From: Coturnix japonica
Lineage: Eukaryota; Chordata; Aves; Galliformes; Phasianidae
Direction of reading: 5' to 3'
Length of the DNA: 64,000 nt
Assembly: GCF_001577835.2 (NCBI RefSeq)
Contig: NC_029521.1
Coordinates: forward strand, 1,956,398-2,020,397
The notes beneath the pieces are model-generated. The model saw only the letters and a list, made by a program, of their open reading frames with translations, had not been told where the DNA came from and did no database searches. Positions 9,913 through 60,003 of this stretch are shown here, in pieces. Both the position numbers and the translations under genes were made by a program. Every line of letters starts with the position of its first letter. Position 1 is the stretch's first letter.

Positions 9913-12900
9913 AATTCCAATATCCCTTTGAACAGCTTACCCTGAGCTGTAACAGCAACGAGCCCTGCCCTGTGCCAGTCGCTGCTGGAGGCTCCCACCT
10001 GCTCGGGCTGCCCAGGTGCTGTTGACAGACCGCAGCGAAGGGCTGTATGGACACAGGCTTTATTGTGCAGCAGCAGTACACCTCTGACTGGACCTGGCAG
10101 CACAGCTGGCACAGAGATGGGACAGGAGCACGCTGCGAGGCTCTGGTCCAGGGCTGGCTGGTGAGCGTGTCAGGGAGACTGTCGTGATGTCGTGGTGGCC
10201 GCTCTGCTCGCTTGTAGGTCCAGTAACTATCGCTGCCTCCAGCAAGCAGCTGGCAGGAAGGAAAGGGCCAATCCAGCCCAATGGTGGCAAGAGGTTCCAG
10301 CACAGCTTCCTTCAGTTTCACACTCATTGCAAATAGAATAGGAAAGGGCACCAGACAGATCTCGCAGTGATTGGATTGGTGACTGTGCAAGCGTGTCCTC
10401 TGCCCGGCGCTGGCTGCCCTGCTCAGAGGGACTGCCGGGATATGGAGCCCTTCATGTGCTCCCAGTTGTTATACAGAGCGTAGAGGCCGGTGAGCGTCAG
10501 ACCTGCAATGCCCCCTCGTGCTATCCCACGCACTCCACCTGGAGAAGAAGAAAAGCAAAGCTCATTAATGCTGTCCCATGCAATGATCAGCTGCAGCAAA
10601 CAAGACCACCTTTTGCTTTAAGAGCTCCTCCAGGTAGGGATTCAGGTGAGGATTAATAATCCTATTTGTTCACCACAGTCACTAGATTGGAGTGGAAAAA
10701 GAAAGGGCATGATGGCAGTAATGGAACAAAACAGGAGTGGTGTGTGTGTGTGTGTGACCCTGGGAACCAGAAGCTGCTGCCAGAGCAGAGCTGGGACATG
10801 GGAGTCAATGGCCCCGCAGCCTCACACACCCCACATGAGCTGCAACGTGCAGTGGCACAAGTGGAGGGAGGCATGTGTCCCTCTGCTGTTACCAATGAGC
10901 AGAAGGGTTGTGTTTCTCGGGAGCAGGGAGGGTGCTGGTCAAGTTCCCAGAATATTCTCTGACCGCATGGGAACATCTGAGAGCGTGACTCAACACTGGG
11001 CAACTGCAGTTTGATTCTGCAGTGTTTATGAGTGCCAAACTGAGCATGTGAGATAACACACCATGGTGGCCAGATGCCATGCAGCCACTTGTTAAAGTTC
11101 CTCAGGCTTGAAAGGAAGCGCATCCCAGTAATCAGCGATGATTATTCTTTTCCATTAGGGGCCATAAAGCTGTTTGAGGATTGCATTTAGGCTTTTAGAG
11201 GGGCAGGGAGCTGTTGGCTCCAGCTGGGCTGAGCCAGCCCTGCATGCACTGCAAGATGAAACAGATCTCACTGGAGCTGTTAGGGCTGCCTGGACGTGCG
11301 AAGCTGCAGAGCCAACAGCAGAGCTTGGACTCTGTACCAGAGGGCACGTCTGGCTGTGGCTTTCTAGAAACTTCACTGCCAGACAAGCTGTGATGACCTG
11401 GTGGGTTTGGATACAAAGCTGCTGAGCTCACTGCCTTCACTGTTCCAAGTAAAGCTCTGAGCGGTAAGAAATGCCATCTGTGTGCCTAAACCAGGAACCC
11501 AAAGGCAGACTTGTGGCTTTGCTGGCTCAGCCTGACCTTAGTGCACAAAAAGCTTCTCACAGGAAGGGCTCGCAGCTGGGTACACAGCCGGGCACACACA
11601 GGCGTCCTGCTGCCAGCAGCTGCTGGCTATGAGCCATAGGTGACACTGAAAGGACTCCATGTGCAAAACCTGCAGAAATACCATTTGCTCGTTGCTTTTT
11701 TGAGAAAAATGAATTAAACATTACCCTAATCGTGCAGTTGAAAATGTTTGAGTCCTCTTAGAAAATCACCTTGTTTGTTCAGTACAAGAGGAAAAAAACC
11801 CTCTCCCCTCCCATCTCAGCTGTGTTTCCACGATAGCCCAAGTTCTCACCCCTCCTCTGCAATCACTCTCTGCAGCCCTCAGATACCAGCTCTGCCTCAA
11901 CAAACCCTGCTAGAAATGTGACGGTGGGCCTCCCATCCTGTGTGCTGGGCTGAGATAAAGCCCCAGCTGACAGGCACTTCTGGGAGCAGGTATGTTGAGA
12001 TCAGGCAACTTTCAGGATTAATAGCTGAGAAGCTGCTGTGGGTTTGTGAAGAAGCACCTCATGTTGTGTTCTAAGATCTTCAGATGACAAGTACTGCCTT
12101 TGCTTCTTGCTAGCATCCATTTCTCTTCAGATATATGTATTTGTACTAAATTATGTACCAGCTACTGTGCAAAAGGCCAGAGAGGTTCTATCAGGCTCCA
12201 ATTGCACAGAAGCACAGTCAACAAAATTCATTCAATTTGTCCAAAGAGTGAGTTTATTCTTGCTCCTATCTATCTCCAGTGGAAATAAAAGTTACCTAAC
12301 AAAAAGAACACCAGATAAAGGTTATTGAAGTTTTCTGTTACGTGAACTCCGTCAGGCTTTGCTGAGAAACCAATACCTGTCACCTGGGCTCAGACCAAAG
12401 GCCCTCCCAGCTCTGTATCTTTTTCCTGACTGATCAATACTCTGTGCAGTGCAATCCAATATATATTGCTCTATGATGTTGGTATGTGTGCTTTGTAACC
12501 TTTCAGGATAAAAACCCTGATCTAACAGACCTTAACTTCTGCCTTGAAGTCAAAGAATAAAGAATACCTAATTAAAAGGAAAAGGCATCCTTGTAGACTT
12601 AGGAAATCAGACTCCCTCGTAGTCAATCCTGTTCCACTTTGTTAAGCTGCAGCACTTATATTTCATACGCCACTGACACAGGAACACAAAGGGCTTGCTT
12701 TCATCCAGAATGTTCGGTGTGACCTGCCTTACTTTACACCGTTTCTTCTTTAACACATCCTTATCTCTTCTTTTACTGAGGTACTTAAAACTTACACTGC
12801 TGAGCCTGGAATGTGTGTTAGCAGAAGTCTTGTTGGCTAAGTTCAGACCTTCTCTTTTGCAAACATCTCAGTATTCACCAGCAAACTCACCTTAAGCCCG

Positions 12901-15900
12901 TGATGCTCTAACACTGCTGGTCTCGATCACTGTGCAAAGATGAGAGTCTTACCACAGTGGCTGTACAAACGCCCACGTGATAGCTTTACAAATATATTAA
13001 CTTCTTTCTGCATACTTTAACAATATGAATCTGTAGCTTTAGAAAACGATCTTAAGGCTTCTTTAAGTGTTCCATTTGAACTCCTGATTTTTCGCTTCCT
13101 TGGATGTGATTATTATTTATGTTAGCGGAGGAAATGGGAATCCCCTTCCACAGTGAAGGAGAGGTTGGAGATGGGAGATGAGAAATAACATCTTGACTGC
13201 TTGAAGCTTATTACAAGTCACTCATAAGACACCTGCAACTGCAAAGAGCTACGTTCCAGTTCTGTGCCTAATATACCATTCTTATACTCTCAATATACTC
13301 TTAGGGAGTATCACAACTCAGGGAGGTTGTGGATGCCCCGTCCTTGGAGGTGTTCAAGACCAGGTTGGACGGGGCCCTGGGCAACCTGATCTAGTAAATG
13401 TGTATGTTTGGTGGCCCTGCCAGGCAGGGGGGTTGGAACTACATGATCCTTGAGGTCCCTTCCAACCCAGGTCATTCTGTGATTCTGTAATTATTGGAGC
13501 AGGACAGTACTTAGAAAATGTAGCGTGTCCTAAGAACTAGAAGAAAGCACAAGAGGAAGAATAAAACCATTTTGTCACTGTACCAGTGCTTTTGTATAGC
13601 ATTCCTGTCAAGGTTCCAGCAGCGATGGTATTCAGGTCATCCTCTGCACCTCGTGTTTTTTCAATGATGACTCCAAAAGCACTGTACAGCAGAGCTGGGA
13701 AGGAAAGGTATTAAGAAATTCCAGTTAAAACTCCCACCTTCTAAGATAGAAGGCTTAGAATCAAGGCTCACTGTAACCAGTTAGACTGTGCCCAGATATT
13801 CTGTCTTTGGTGTTTATTCCAGCCCTGCTAGTTTTACAGATGACCTTTCTCTAACCAGAGTTTGGTCATAAAGTAGCATTACTCATCATATATAGTACTA
13901 TCCATAGACATGACAAACAGACGATATCAAGCAGTGGCTGCCGCTTAGGCCTGGTTTATTAGTTCAAATTTGTTTAAAAACTTTCCAAGATTTAACTTTG
14001 TACTGTCAGGCCTTATATTGCCCTCTGGAGATGGCATGAAACTAATCAGCTTACCTACTTTCTAGGTAACAGACCAAACGTGGTATCACAGACTGGAGAA
14101 CAAGGGCCTATGTTTCCTGCATAAATGCCTCTTAGGTTGCTTGGGATCTGACATATACAACTGCTCCATAGGAGAACTCTGTCCCAAATATCAAGTTCTG
14201 CTTAACTCTGTGACTGGTTAAGCCATACTTTGTTTACAAAGAAACACTTTGTTACAGGAATGCACAAACATTTTCTTGAGTAATCTTTCTTCAAACACAG
14301 CTGAAAAAACCTGTTAATGTGTCACTTACCTGCGGACCTTGAACTGCAGTGTTCCTGCATCCTATTTTTCAGTCCATATAGAACATACCACTGCCCCAAC
14401 AGCCCCTCCCCAACACCACCACCAAAAGAAAAGGGAAAAATCCTAGGGAAATGATTTGTATTTTTTGATGTAAAATACTACGGTGTTGTAACATTACGTA
14501 GTTTGTTTTCCATACTGATCGTTTAGCTCCCATTACCACTTCGCAATGAGGTTGTGGGTGCCCCCTCCCTGGGAGCATTCGAGGCCAGGCTGCATAGGAG
14601 TTTGAGCAATGTGGTCTAGAGGGAGGTGTCCCTGCCTATAGCAGGGGGTTGGAACTACGTGATCTTAAAGTCCTCTTCCAACCCATCAGGCTTCTGATCA
14701 TTTCCCTTCCTCCTGTTCAAATCTGTCCTAGTAATAAGCAATGTCAAGACCTAATAATGACAAGCTGACTTACCCAGAGATCCCAGAGTGTTAGCCCATA
14801 ACGCTCCTTGCCTTGTCACCATATTTAGGATTCTGTAAAGAAGTTAAAAAGATATTGAAAGCTTTAGTGCTCTACTAAGGCTCTGCAATCAGGCATTATT
14901 CCAAGCCAGAGAATTAATGCTATTTGATTTATGATAGCAGGCATGAAGTATTTATACTGAAATTCCCACTGAAATGGGAATAACAAACTAAAAAGCCTTC
15001 TAAAATAAGTAAGGAAAAGCACACAACTTGGTAATACATAATCTCCTCCATCGTACATACTCTGAGGAGCAGAGGATGCTTTATTTCTGCTTAGCCTTAA
15101 GAAAATCTGTCTTTCAAGACAGACTTGTACCATATCAAGATCTGAATTCCAACTGATTTCAGTGGGAAATGAGGAAATCCTGTAATTCCATTTGATCAAA
15201 GGAGCACACAGCAAAAGGAGGGTATCCTAAATATTTATGTATGCTTCCGGACTAGCACTGAAGAGTGAAATGAAACCCTCAGCACACTCTCAGGGAAGCA
15301 CCACGTCATTTCTTCATGGCATCAGCTGCCACCAGAACGGTGACAAGAGCCAGAAGACATGACTGATTTTTATCTCCCAGCAGTGTAACACCGCCACAGG
15401 CACAGTATTGCCCTGGACAGCTGACTACCACTGGAGCTGAGTACATCACTTAATACAATGAAAACGTTACACGTTGTGCTCCTTCTTATTTGAGTTCATT
15501 TGATTTCATTTCTTACTACTTTTCCACTTTCAACATGCCTTTTCCCTTGAAGGGCAAGTGCTATGAAACAGCAACGTGTGCAATGACTGCCACCTGCTGG
15601 GCTGGACCCACCAAAGTGTACACGACAACATGGATTGGTTTGAGCTCATTATGAACACATACAACTTTGTTCATCTGTGGAAGAGTCCTAATTGTCATGG
15701 GCAGTATTCTGGTCTATCTTTAATAGTATAAATGGTAAAGAAGGAGATGGAAAATATAGAAACTGTATTAAAAGGAGAAGAGTCTGTACAATTTGTACTT
15801 GCTTCTTTAAAATTCCCCTTTTCCAAAGTAAATTAGAAGAATGAAAATAGTCTCTCAGTTATTTCACTCTTCTAGTTTACAGTGGCTCCTTTAAAGGCAC

Positions 15901-18900
15901 TTAAATTGTCTTAAAGTGGCATTTAAACTACCAGTACTCATATAAATATACTGCATAAAAAATGCTCTGCATCTTTTCATGCAACAAGATGAGGTGTCAA
16001 CTCAGGAATGCTGTGGACACTCATGGATGCTGTGATCCATAAAATCCCATACTATGTGTAGGGGAACTGTCAGGTCACCACTTGAACTGGTGATTGAGCA
16101 CCTGGTGAAGAGGTGTGGTTGGCTTGGGGAGCAGAGGCAAATTGTTTACACCTGTGCTCCCCACTGCACCAGAAGGGGTGGACTCAGAGTGGAGCCATCC
16201 TGGGCTCATATAAAAGCCAGCCATTCCAAGGGCATCTTTTGGGTTTAGGCTGGTTCTTGAGAAGGAATGCTGCATAGCCAGAGAGCCTCTTCACCAGCTA
16301 AGTGAGTTGCATTCTTTTTCTATGTGACTATTAGTCTGCCTGCAACTACTCAGCCTGGCACTGCCAAGAATCTGTCAGAAGCAATTTTGCTTCTTGGTGA
16401 GCAGAATATTTGGCTTAATTAGCAGAATTCTGAGGAAAGCATCTGCAATGGGAAGACACAAATGGCATTCTAAAGGCTGCCTTGAAGACTGGTTATCAGT
16501 CCCTACTGTGGTGGGTTAAATGACTTAATGAGATGCTGAGTTTTAAATGAGAGTTGCAGTGATCATCAACCCAGTGCCCTGCATGTATTACAGACAGCTT
16601 GGGCCTTCCTTCTTAGAATCCAAATCAAAGGGAGTGATGCATGTTTGAAACCCAAAGCTGTGGTGCTGAGGATCTTATGCCAGGGATCCATAATGTGAAG
16701 TGACCTTGAAATATGCAGATAGCACCAGAGTGGCCTGGCCTGCTTGCACTGCAGGGGAGGTTACTGGAAGAGGGAGGGGATCAGTAACTCTGCATATAAT
16801 TACTATATGTATTCATGAAATTATAACATAAACCCTGATCTTCATTGTGAAGGGAACACTGATTGTGTTGCTTTAGGTCAGAGTCATCCCAGTTCTGGTG
16901 ACTGACATAATCACCTAACCATCAATATCAGGCTAAAAAACAATGTGTAAATGATTTCAGCGTGTCCCTGTTCTGGCAGAAATACTGGCCCAGGACTGTA
17001 ATAGTGGACATATTTTACCTTGTAGGGTGGACATGCCTGTTCTGGTACTGGTTTAACAGTTGTTTTACTTTGAGATCTATGCCCCATAAGATCACCAGGA
17101 GTGGCAATATCACTCAGCTCTGATGTGATGTGCTCTAATGTCACTGTCACATTCTCTTCAATAGCACCTGGTAGTGGACTTTCTTGAAGACTAGAACAAC
17201 CTGGACATTTGGGAAACATCTGTTGAATAAATGGCACATCATCCATGATTCTGCAGTGACTACAAACCTTGTGTGTGTGATCCAGCAACAACTATGAAGC
17301 CTGCCTGCACGAGTGAATCTATTTACAGACTTATGCTCATTCTGGATGGGAATTACTGATTGTATATAGTATGACCCCAATGTATGAGCTCATATCCAAA
17401 TGTACCTGTAGGGGATTTGTTAGGTCATAGCCTGAGCTGATGATTGAGCACCTGGTGGAGGGGTGTGCCTGGCCCAGGGAGCACAGCTGCAGACAATTTA
17501 TCTGTGCTTCCCACATGACTGCAAGGGGTGTATTGTGAGTCCACTTCCCTTTAGCTCATTTAAGGGCCAGTCTCTGCAGGGAGAACCACTCCTAAACAAC
17601 AGCTGTTTCCCTGAAAGGAGCGTTCCACAGCCAGAGATCCCTGTTAACACCTGGGTGAGTCAAACTTTATTTCCTGAATATGATTATTAGTATTCCCCAA
17701 TAATACTTCACTGGGTATTGCAAGGAACCTGTCAGAAATAATTTTGCTGCTTTGTAGGGCAAATAGTGCCCAATCGCTGTTCATGTAGGTAGGATGCAGG
17801 GGAACTATTAGGTCATGGCTTGAACTGGTGATTGAGTAGGTGTAAGGGCTGTAGCAGGCCCAGGGAGCACAGGAAAACTGATCACACTTGTGTTCCCCAT
17901 GTCACCAGAAGGGGTGGACTCAGAGTGAAGCCACCCTGGGCTCATGTGAGTGCCAGCCACTGCTGAGAGAGCATCTCTTGGGTCTAGGCTGGTTCCTAAG
18001 AAGTGCTGCATAACCAGAGATCCACTTCACCAGCTGAGTTCCATTCTTTCTCCACATGACTATGAGCCTATCTGCAAATATTCTGCCTGGTATTGCCAAG
18101 AATATGTCAGAAGCCATTTTGCTTCTTGATGAGCAGAACACCGTGCAGTGCTTGCTCAGCAGCGCACAAATCCAGGCAGGCACATCTTCTGCTTCTTAAT
18201 CGCTTTCCAGTCCTGCTAAGTTCAGGAATGCAGAGAGAATTTGCTCTCAAGTAAGGAAAAACAGCATAGAATCCCAGTAGAATATATATATTCAACAGTA
18301 GAATCCCTTCTTTTGGGATTACTTCAACAAATACAATCAGTGCCTTGACTTTGTAACAGATTTCTAGTAAATAATAAAGCAGTAATTCAGCCCCTCAAAT
18401 ATTTAAGTTAAGTCAGAAGACATAATTGGCACTAAGTGAAAAACTATTCTTGGACTGAATATCTTTAGTCTAAAAACATTTCATAACTTGATGTTGATGT
18501 ATTTGGACTCCAACTTGTGTCTATTCAAGATGCACAGATACATTTAGTTTTGCAGGATATTCAGAGCTAATTTCGTTCCATCCTGGATAAAAATATTGTT
18601 ACTAGGCTGAATTTCTTCAGTCAAACACTTACTGTACGTTTCTAGGCTTTGACCACGCCATGTTCTGAGTCTCCTTCAAGCCAAGTCGTAATCCATTCAG
18701 TGCACCAAATGCTGCCCCTGGGTAGCAGGGAAAAGGAAAAGAACACACACTAGAAGTAGGCACTGAGGAACTCTAAGTATATATATATATATAGCCTGAA
18801 GTTATTTAACTGTTTGTGTAAGACTACAGATAAAGGCCGTTGTAATAGATGGAAAAAGTGAAGATATGGCCACCTACCTGTCATGCAGCATCCTCCAATG

Positions 18901-20289
18901 GTGAAAAAGGCCAGCTCAAATCTGCCCCGGGTTTTGTTGGCTCCTGTGGGCAAGATAAACTCATCTGTATCCTGGAAAGGAACAAAAAAGGGATTTAAAA
19001 TCAGATACACTTGTAAATTACAAAGTTTATACCCACTTTTTTTTTAAACTGTGCAGTGAACTAAAGTATGAACAGAAGGAAACAGTGTTTCTGGACATGT
19101 TGTCTGCAACAGTTTTATATGGAATATAAGTACCCATTTAATATTGACTATTCAGCAACAGCAACAAGATGACTGTGCTGGGGAATCCACTTATGCAGAG
19201 AAATATCCTTTATTTCCTACCATTACAGCCTTGTTGAGTTGCAATAGCTGTGAGTGCAAGAGGAATAGAAACAAGAGTTTCCCTTTAAATGTGTTCCACT
19301 TTTGCACCATGAACAAAAGCATGTTTAAGCAGATGCTCTTTAACTGGTGACTTTCAGCACGACTTCTGCAAGGTCTAATGGATCTAAGGATTTAATGATC
19401 ACAGAGATATGTATAAACAAAGGAAACAATTTTGCATCCTTAATGGAAGCTTCAATCTTTTCACTCTTTTTGTCTACATTAGTGAAAAAGGAAAGTATTA
19501 CAGGGTTTCAATTAAGTCTTTCTGATACAGAATCACAGAATGACCCGGGTTGGAAGGGACCTCAAGGATCATGTAGTTCCAACCCCCCTGCCTGGCAGGG
19601 CCACCAAACATACACCTTTATAGATCAGGTGCCAGGCCCGTCCAACGCTGGCCTTGAACACCTCAAGGACGGGGCATCCTGGTGGATGGACGTGGTATCT
19701 TTGCTGATCTTGGGTGGATTTCATGCAGGGTTGCACTGATGGCTTGTATCAGAGCTGAAAGGCTCATTTACCACGTGTGGGCTGTAGGCTCCGCGTTGCC
19801 CTGTGGGCATTCAGGCATTCACACGGCACAAACCCGCATTGAGAACGAGCGGCTAGATTACTGCACGATGGGTACTTGGGTGTCAGGTTCAGATACCGGT
19901 GACAAAGGGCTCATTCCCGTTACTGGGGACAAAGAGAAAAACACCACGGTGACCCAGCTGCAGGCCTCACCGAGGCAGGTACGGACGGCTCGCTTCACAC
20001 CGGACAAAAACCGATACAAAAGCAACGCCCAGGTACGAGCCCGAGCGGCGGTGGGCCGCACCGGGCGGTACCGCTCATCTCAATGGGGCTCGGTACCGTT
20101 CAGGCCGTGTCCCCCTCCCCCGGCAAGGCCCCGCCACGTTGTCCCGGCCCTCCTCGCCCGGCCCGGTCCCTCCGGTCGCTACTTACACGGCACCCCGGCC
20201 AGGTCGGCGTGCGAGTACCGGCCCCGCCGGTGCCGAAGAGGGGCCGCCGAGCCCGCTGCCTTGGTGCCTGTGTTACCGCCGCCCTCCAT
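9907..20289 (-). CDS. TIMM23: Mitochondrial import inner membrane translocase subunit Tim23 (gene span with 3' UTR)
   Basis: TIMM23 is the channel subunit of the TIM23 complex, which moves presequence proteins across or into the mitochondrial inner membrane. Coding exons on the - strand: 20289-20187, 19922-19861, 18971-18878, 18717-18633, 14832-14774, 13694-13584, 10538-10423. These sum to 630 nt, or 209 residues plus TGA, the human length. Seen: the intermembrane-space end MEGGGNTGTK and YSHADLAGVP; DTDEFILPTGANKTRGRFEL; the Tim17/22/23-family membrane segments with GG/GxxxG motifs (AFFTIGGCCMTG, GAAFGALNGLRLGL, GALWANTLGSLALLYSAFGV); and the end ALYNNWEHMKGS. Exons 3-7 are almost identical to human. 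Exons 1 and 2 contain local reading-frame excursions, and exon 2 lacks a normal donor if the frame is kept. A low-quality assembly patch is the likelier cause than gene loss. Confidence 0.96.
10059..10064 (-). terminator. Candidate proximal TIMM23 poly(A) signal AATAAA
   Basis: AATAAA on the - strand lies about 360 nt after the stop codon. Which signal is used cannot be told from sequence. Confidence 0.45.
10423..10538 (-). CDS. TIMM23: TIMM23 exon 7 (stop codon)
   Basis: Acceptor ttcttcttctccag. It encodes GGVRGIARGGIAGLTLTGLY then ALYNNWEHMKGSISRQSL and TGA at 10425-10423. This is the last membrane segment and the matrix end. Confidence 0.97.
10741..10756. repeat. (TG)n microsatellite
   Basis: Eight perfect TG units, ending before accctggg. 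Confidence 0.9.
13320..13491 (+). mobile_element. CR1 LINE 3' fragment
   Basis: It runs from gggaggttgtggatgcccc to the tail gtcattctgtgattctgtaa on the + strand, antisense to TIMM23. It contains the segment gatctagtaaatgtgtatg, shared with the copies at 2350, 21664 and 34636. It is a 5'-truncated 172-bp copy. Confidence 0.95.
13584..13694 (-). CDS. TIMM23: TIMM23 exon 6
   Basis: Acceptor ttccttcccag and donor gtacag. It encodes ALLYSAFGVIIEKTRGAEDD then LNTIAAGTLTGMLYKST; human has NTVAAGTMTGMLYKCT. Phase 1 out. Confidence 0.97.
13695..14773 (-). other. TIMM23 intron 5, with an older CR1 fragment
   Basis: A 1.1-kb intron. The CR1-derived segment at 14545-14702 is the only repeat recognised. 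Confidence 0.6.
14545..14702 (+). mobile_element. Old CR1 LINE 3' fragment
   Basis: The segment gaggttgtgggtgccccctc through gggggttggaactacgtgat and cttccaaccc follows the CR1 3' layout but is clearly more diverged than the other copies and lacks a clean tail. Confidence 0.8.
14774..14832 (-). CDS. TIMM23: TIMM23 exon 5
   Basis: The acceptor ends ctttacag and the donor is gtaagt. It encodes ILNMVTRQGALWANTLGSL, matching human, phase 2 in and phase 1 out. Confidence 0.97.
16057..16408 (+). mobile_element. LTR-like fossil, copy 1 (probable solo or paired LTR)
   Basis: About 350 bp beginning TGTAGGGGAACTG, with a TATA-like catataaaagcc about 150 bp in, ending near gagcagaata. It is repeated in direct orientation at 17407 and 17795. 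The family is unnamed; the layout suggests an endogenous retrovirus-like LTR of moderate to old age. Copies 1 and 3 resemble each other more than copy 2. Confidence 0.5.
17407..17767 (+). mobile_element. LTR-like fossil, copy 2 (most diverged)
   Basis: About 360 bp beginning TGTAGGGGATTTG, with the shared blocks tgattgagcacctggtgg, cccagggagcaca and gaacctgtcagaaataattttg. It lies about 30 bp before copy 3 in the same orientation. It is probably the oldest or from a sister subfamily. Confidence 0.45.
17795..18140 (+). mobile_element. LTR-like fossil, copy 3
   Basis: About 346 bp beginning TGCAGGGGAACTA and ending gagcagaaca. It shares aaggggtggactcagagtg and ggctggttcct-type blocks with copy 1. 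It may be the partner LTR of copy 1 around a decayed interior, or an independent solo LTR. Confidence 0.5.
18633..18717 (-). CDS. TIMM23: TIMM23 exon 4
   Basis: Acceptor ctgctacccag and donor gtaagt. It encodes GAAFGALNGLRLGLKETQNM then AWSKPRNVQ (phase 1 in, phase 2 out), virtually identical to human. Confidence 0.97.
18778..18793. repeat. (TA)n microsatellite
   Basis: A short perfect TA run in TIMM23 intron 3, just before exon 3 on the - strand. Confidence 0.85.
18878..18971 (-). CDS. TIMM23: TIMM23 exon 3
   Basis: Acceptor gttcctttccag and donor gtaggt. It encodes DTDEFILPTGANKTRGRFEL then AFFTIGGCCMT, identical to the human sequence as recalled, ending in phase 1. It holds the first membrane segment. 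Confidence 0.97.
18972..19860 (-). other. TIMM23 intron 2, with a CR1 fragment and a suspect sequence patch
   Basis: It contains the CR1 copy at 19526-19680. From about 19618 onward the sequence shows clustered one-base gaps relative to the sister CR1 copy. Nothing else is recognised. Confidence 0.6.
19526..19680 (-). mobile_element. CR1 LINE 3' fragment with clustered indels
   Basis: From agaatcacagaatgacccgg the first 90 or so bases equal the copy at 2361. The next 55 or so bases differ almost only by one-base gaps in runs (ggttgccc to ggtgcc, agggcccc to aggccc, cctccaag to cctcaag). It is the same subfamily as the 2350 copy and in the same orientation. Confidence 0.93.
19861..19922 (-). 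CDS. TIMM23: TIMM23 exon 2, internally frame-shifted and with abnormal donor
   Basis: The acceptor ctttgtccccag is clear. The start (L)TGMSPLSP matches human LTGMNPLSP and the end reads IVQ, like human LVQ. The middle reads VSEPDTQVP in frame 0, but the +1 frame reads YLNLTPKY, close to human YLNVDPRY. After CAG comes TAATCT rather than GT; a GT lies one base earlier (GTAATC) but would shift the frame. Confidence 0.8.
20187..20289 (-). CDS. TIMM23: TIMM23 exon 1 (start codon)
   Basis: The ATG at 20289-20287 sits in a good Kozak context (ggcaccATGg). The exon reads MEGGGNTGTKAAG, then a divergent stretch, then GRYSHADLAGVP, and ends in phase 1 before donor GTAAGT. The middle reads LFGTGGAG in the +1 frame, as expected for the family's LAGFFGAGGAG segment, which suggests two compensating one-base errors. 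Confidence 0.9.
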
Positions 20290-20356
20290 GGTGCCTCCGC
20301 GCTGCCGTAAAGCGACGGCGGGCGTGTCGTGAAGCTGCTTCCGCGCTGCTTTCTCC

Positions 20357-20375
20357 GGGGGCGGGGCGGGGCGGC
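20357..20375 (+). promoter_or_regulatory. Tandem GC boxes (SP/KLF-type sites)
   Basis: Three overlapping GGGGCGG-type units lie about 70 bp upstream of the TIMM23 ATG and 130-380 bp upstream of the PARG exon 1 donor. Confidence 0.6.
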
Positions 20376-20489
20376 GTGCGGGCGGCCTTTTGGTGCGAGG
20401 AGCGGCAGGGGGACGAGCCGGCGCTGTGGGCCGGACCATGCGGGGCGGCAAGGCGTCGCGCTCGTCGCGCGTCCCTGGAGGGCGGCTGA

Positions 20490-60003
<39,514 letters not shown>

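Larger units (their letters stand above)
9895..10422 (-). other. TIMM23: TIMM23 3' UTR with two candidate poly(A) signals
   Basis: Downstream of the stop on the - strand there is AATAAA at 10064-10059 and again at 9912-9907. Either gives a short 3' UTR of roughly 0.36-0.53 kb. No coding sequence is recognised. Confidence 0.6.
10539..13583 (-). other. TIMM23 intron 6, with a CR1 fragment
   Basis: A 3.0-kb intron with a (TG)8 run at 10741-10756 and a CR1 tail at 13320-13491. The remainder is unremarkable; the open frames seen are short and unrecognised. Confidence 0.7.
14833..18632 (-). other. TIMM23 intron 4, 3.8 kb, holds three LTR-like fossils
   Basis: The LTR-like repeats lie at 16057, 17407 and 17795. 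The stretch 14833-16056 shows nothing recognisable. The 1-kb stretch 16409-17406 lies between two copies and holds no recognised protein motif. Confidence 0.6.

Noticed and set aside
19861-20289. TIMM23 as a pseudogene because of its abnormal exons 1-2
   Set aside because: Exons 3-7 are intact with correct introns, the gene is in its syntenic place, and a neighbouring CR1 shows the same indel pattern, so sequence error is more likely.
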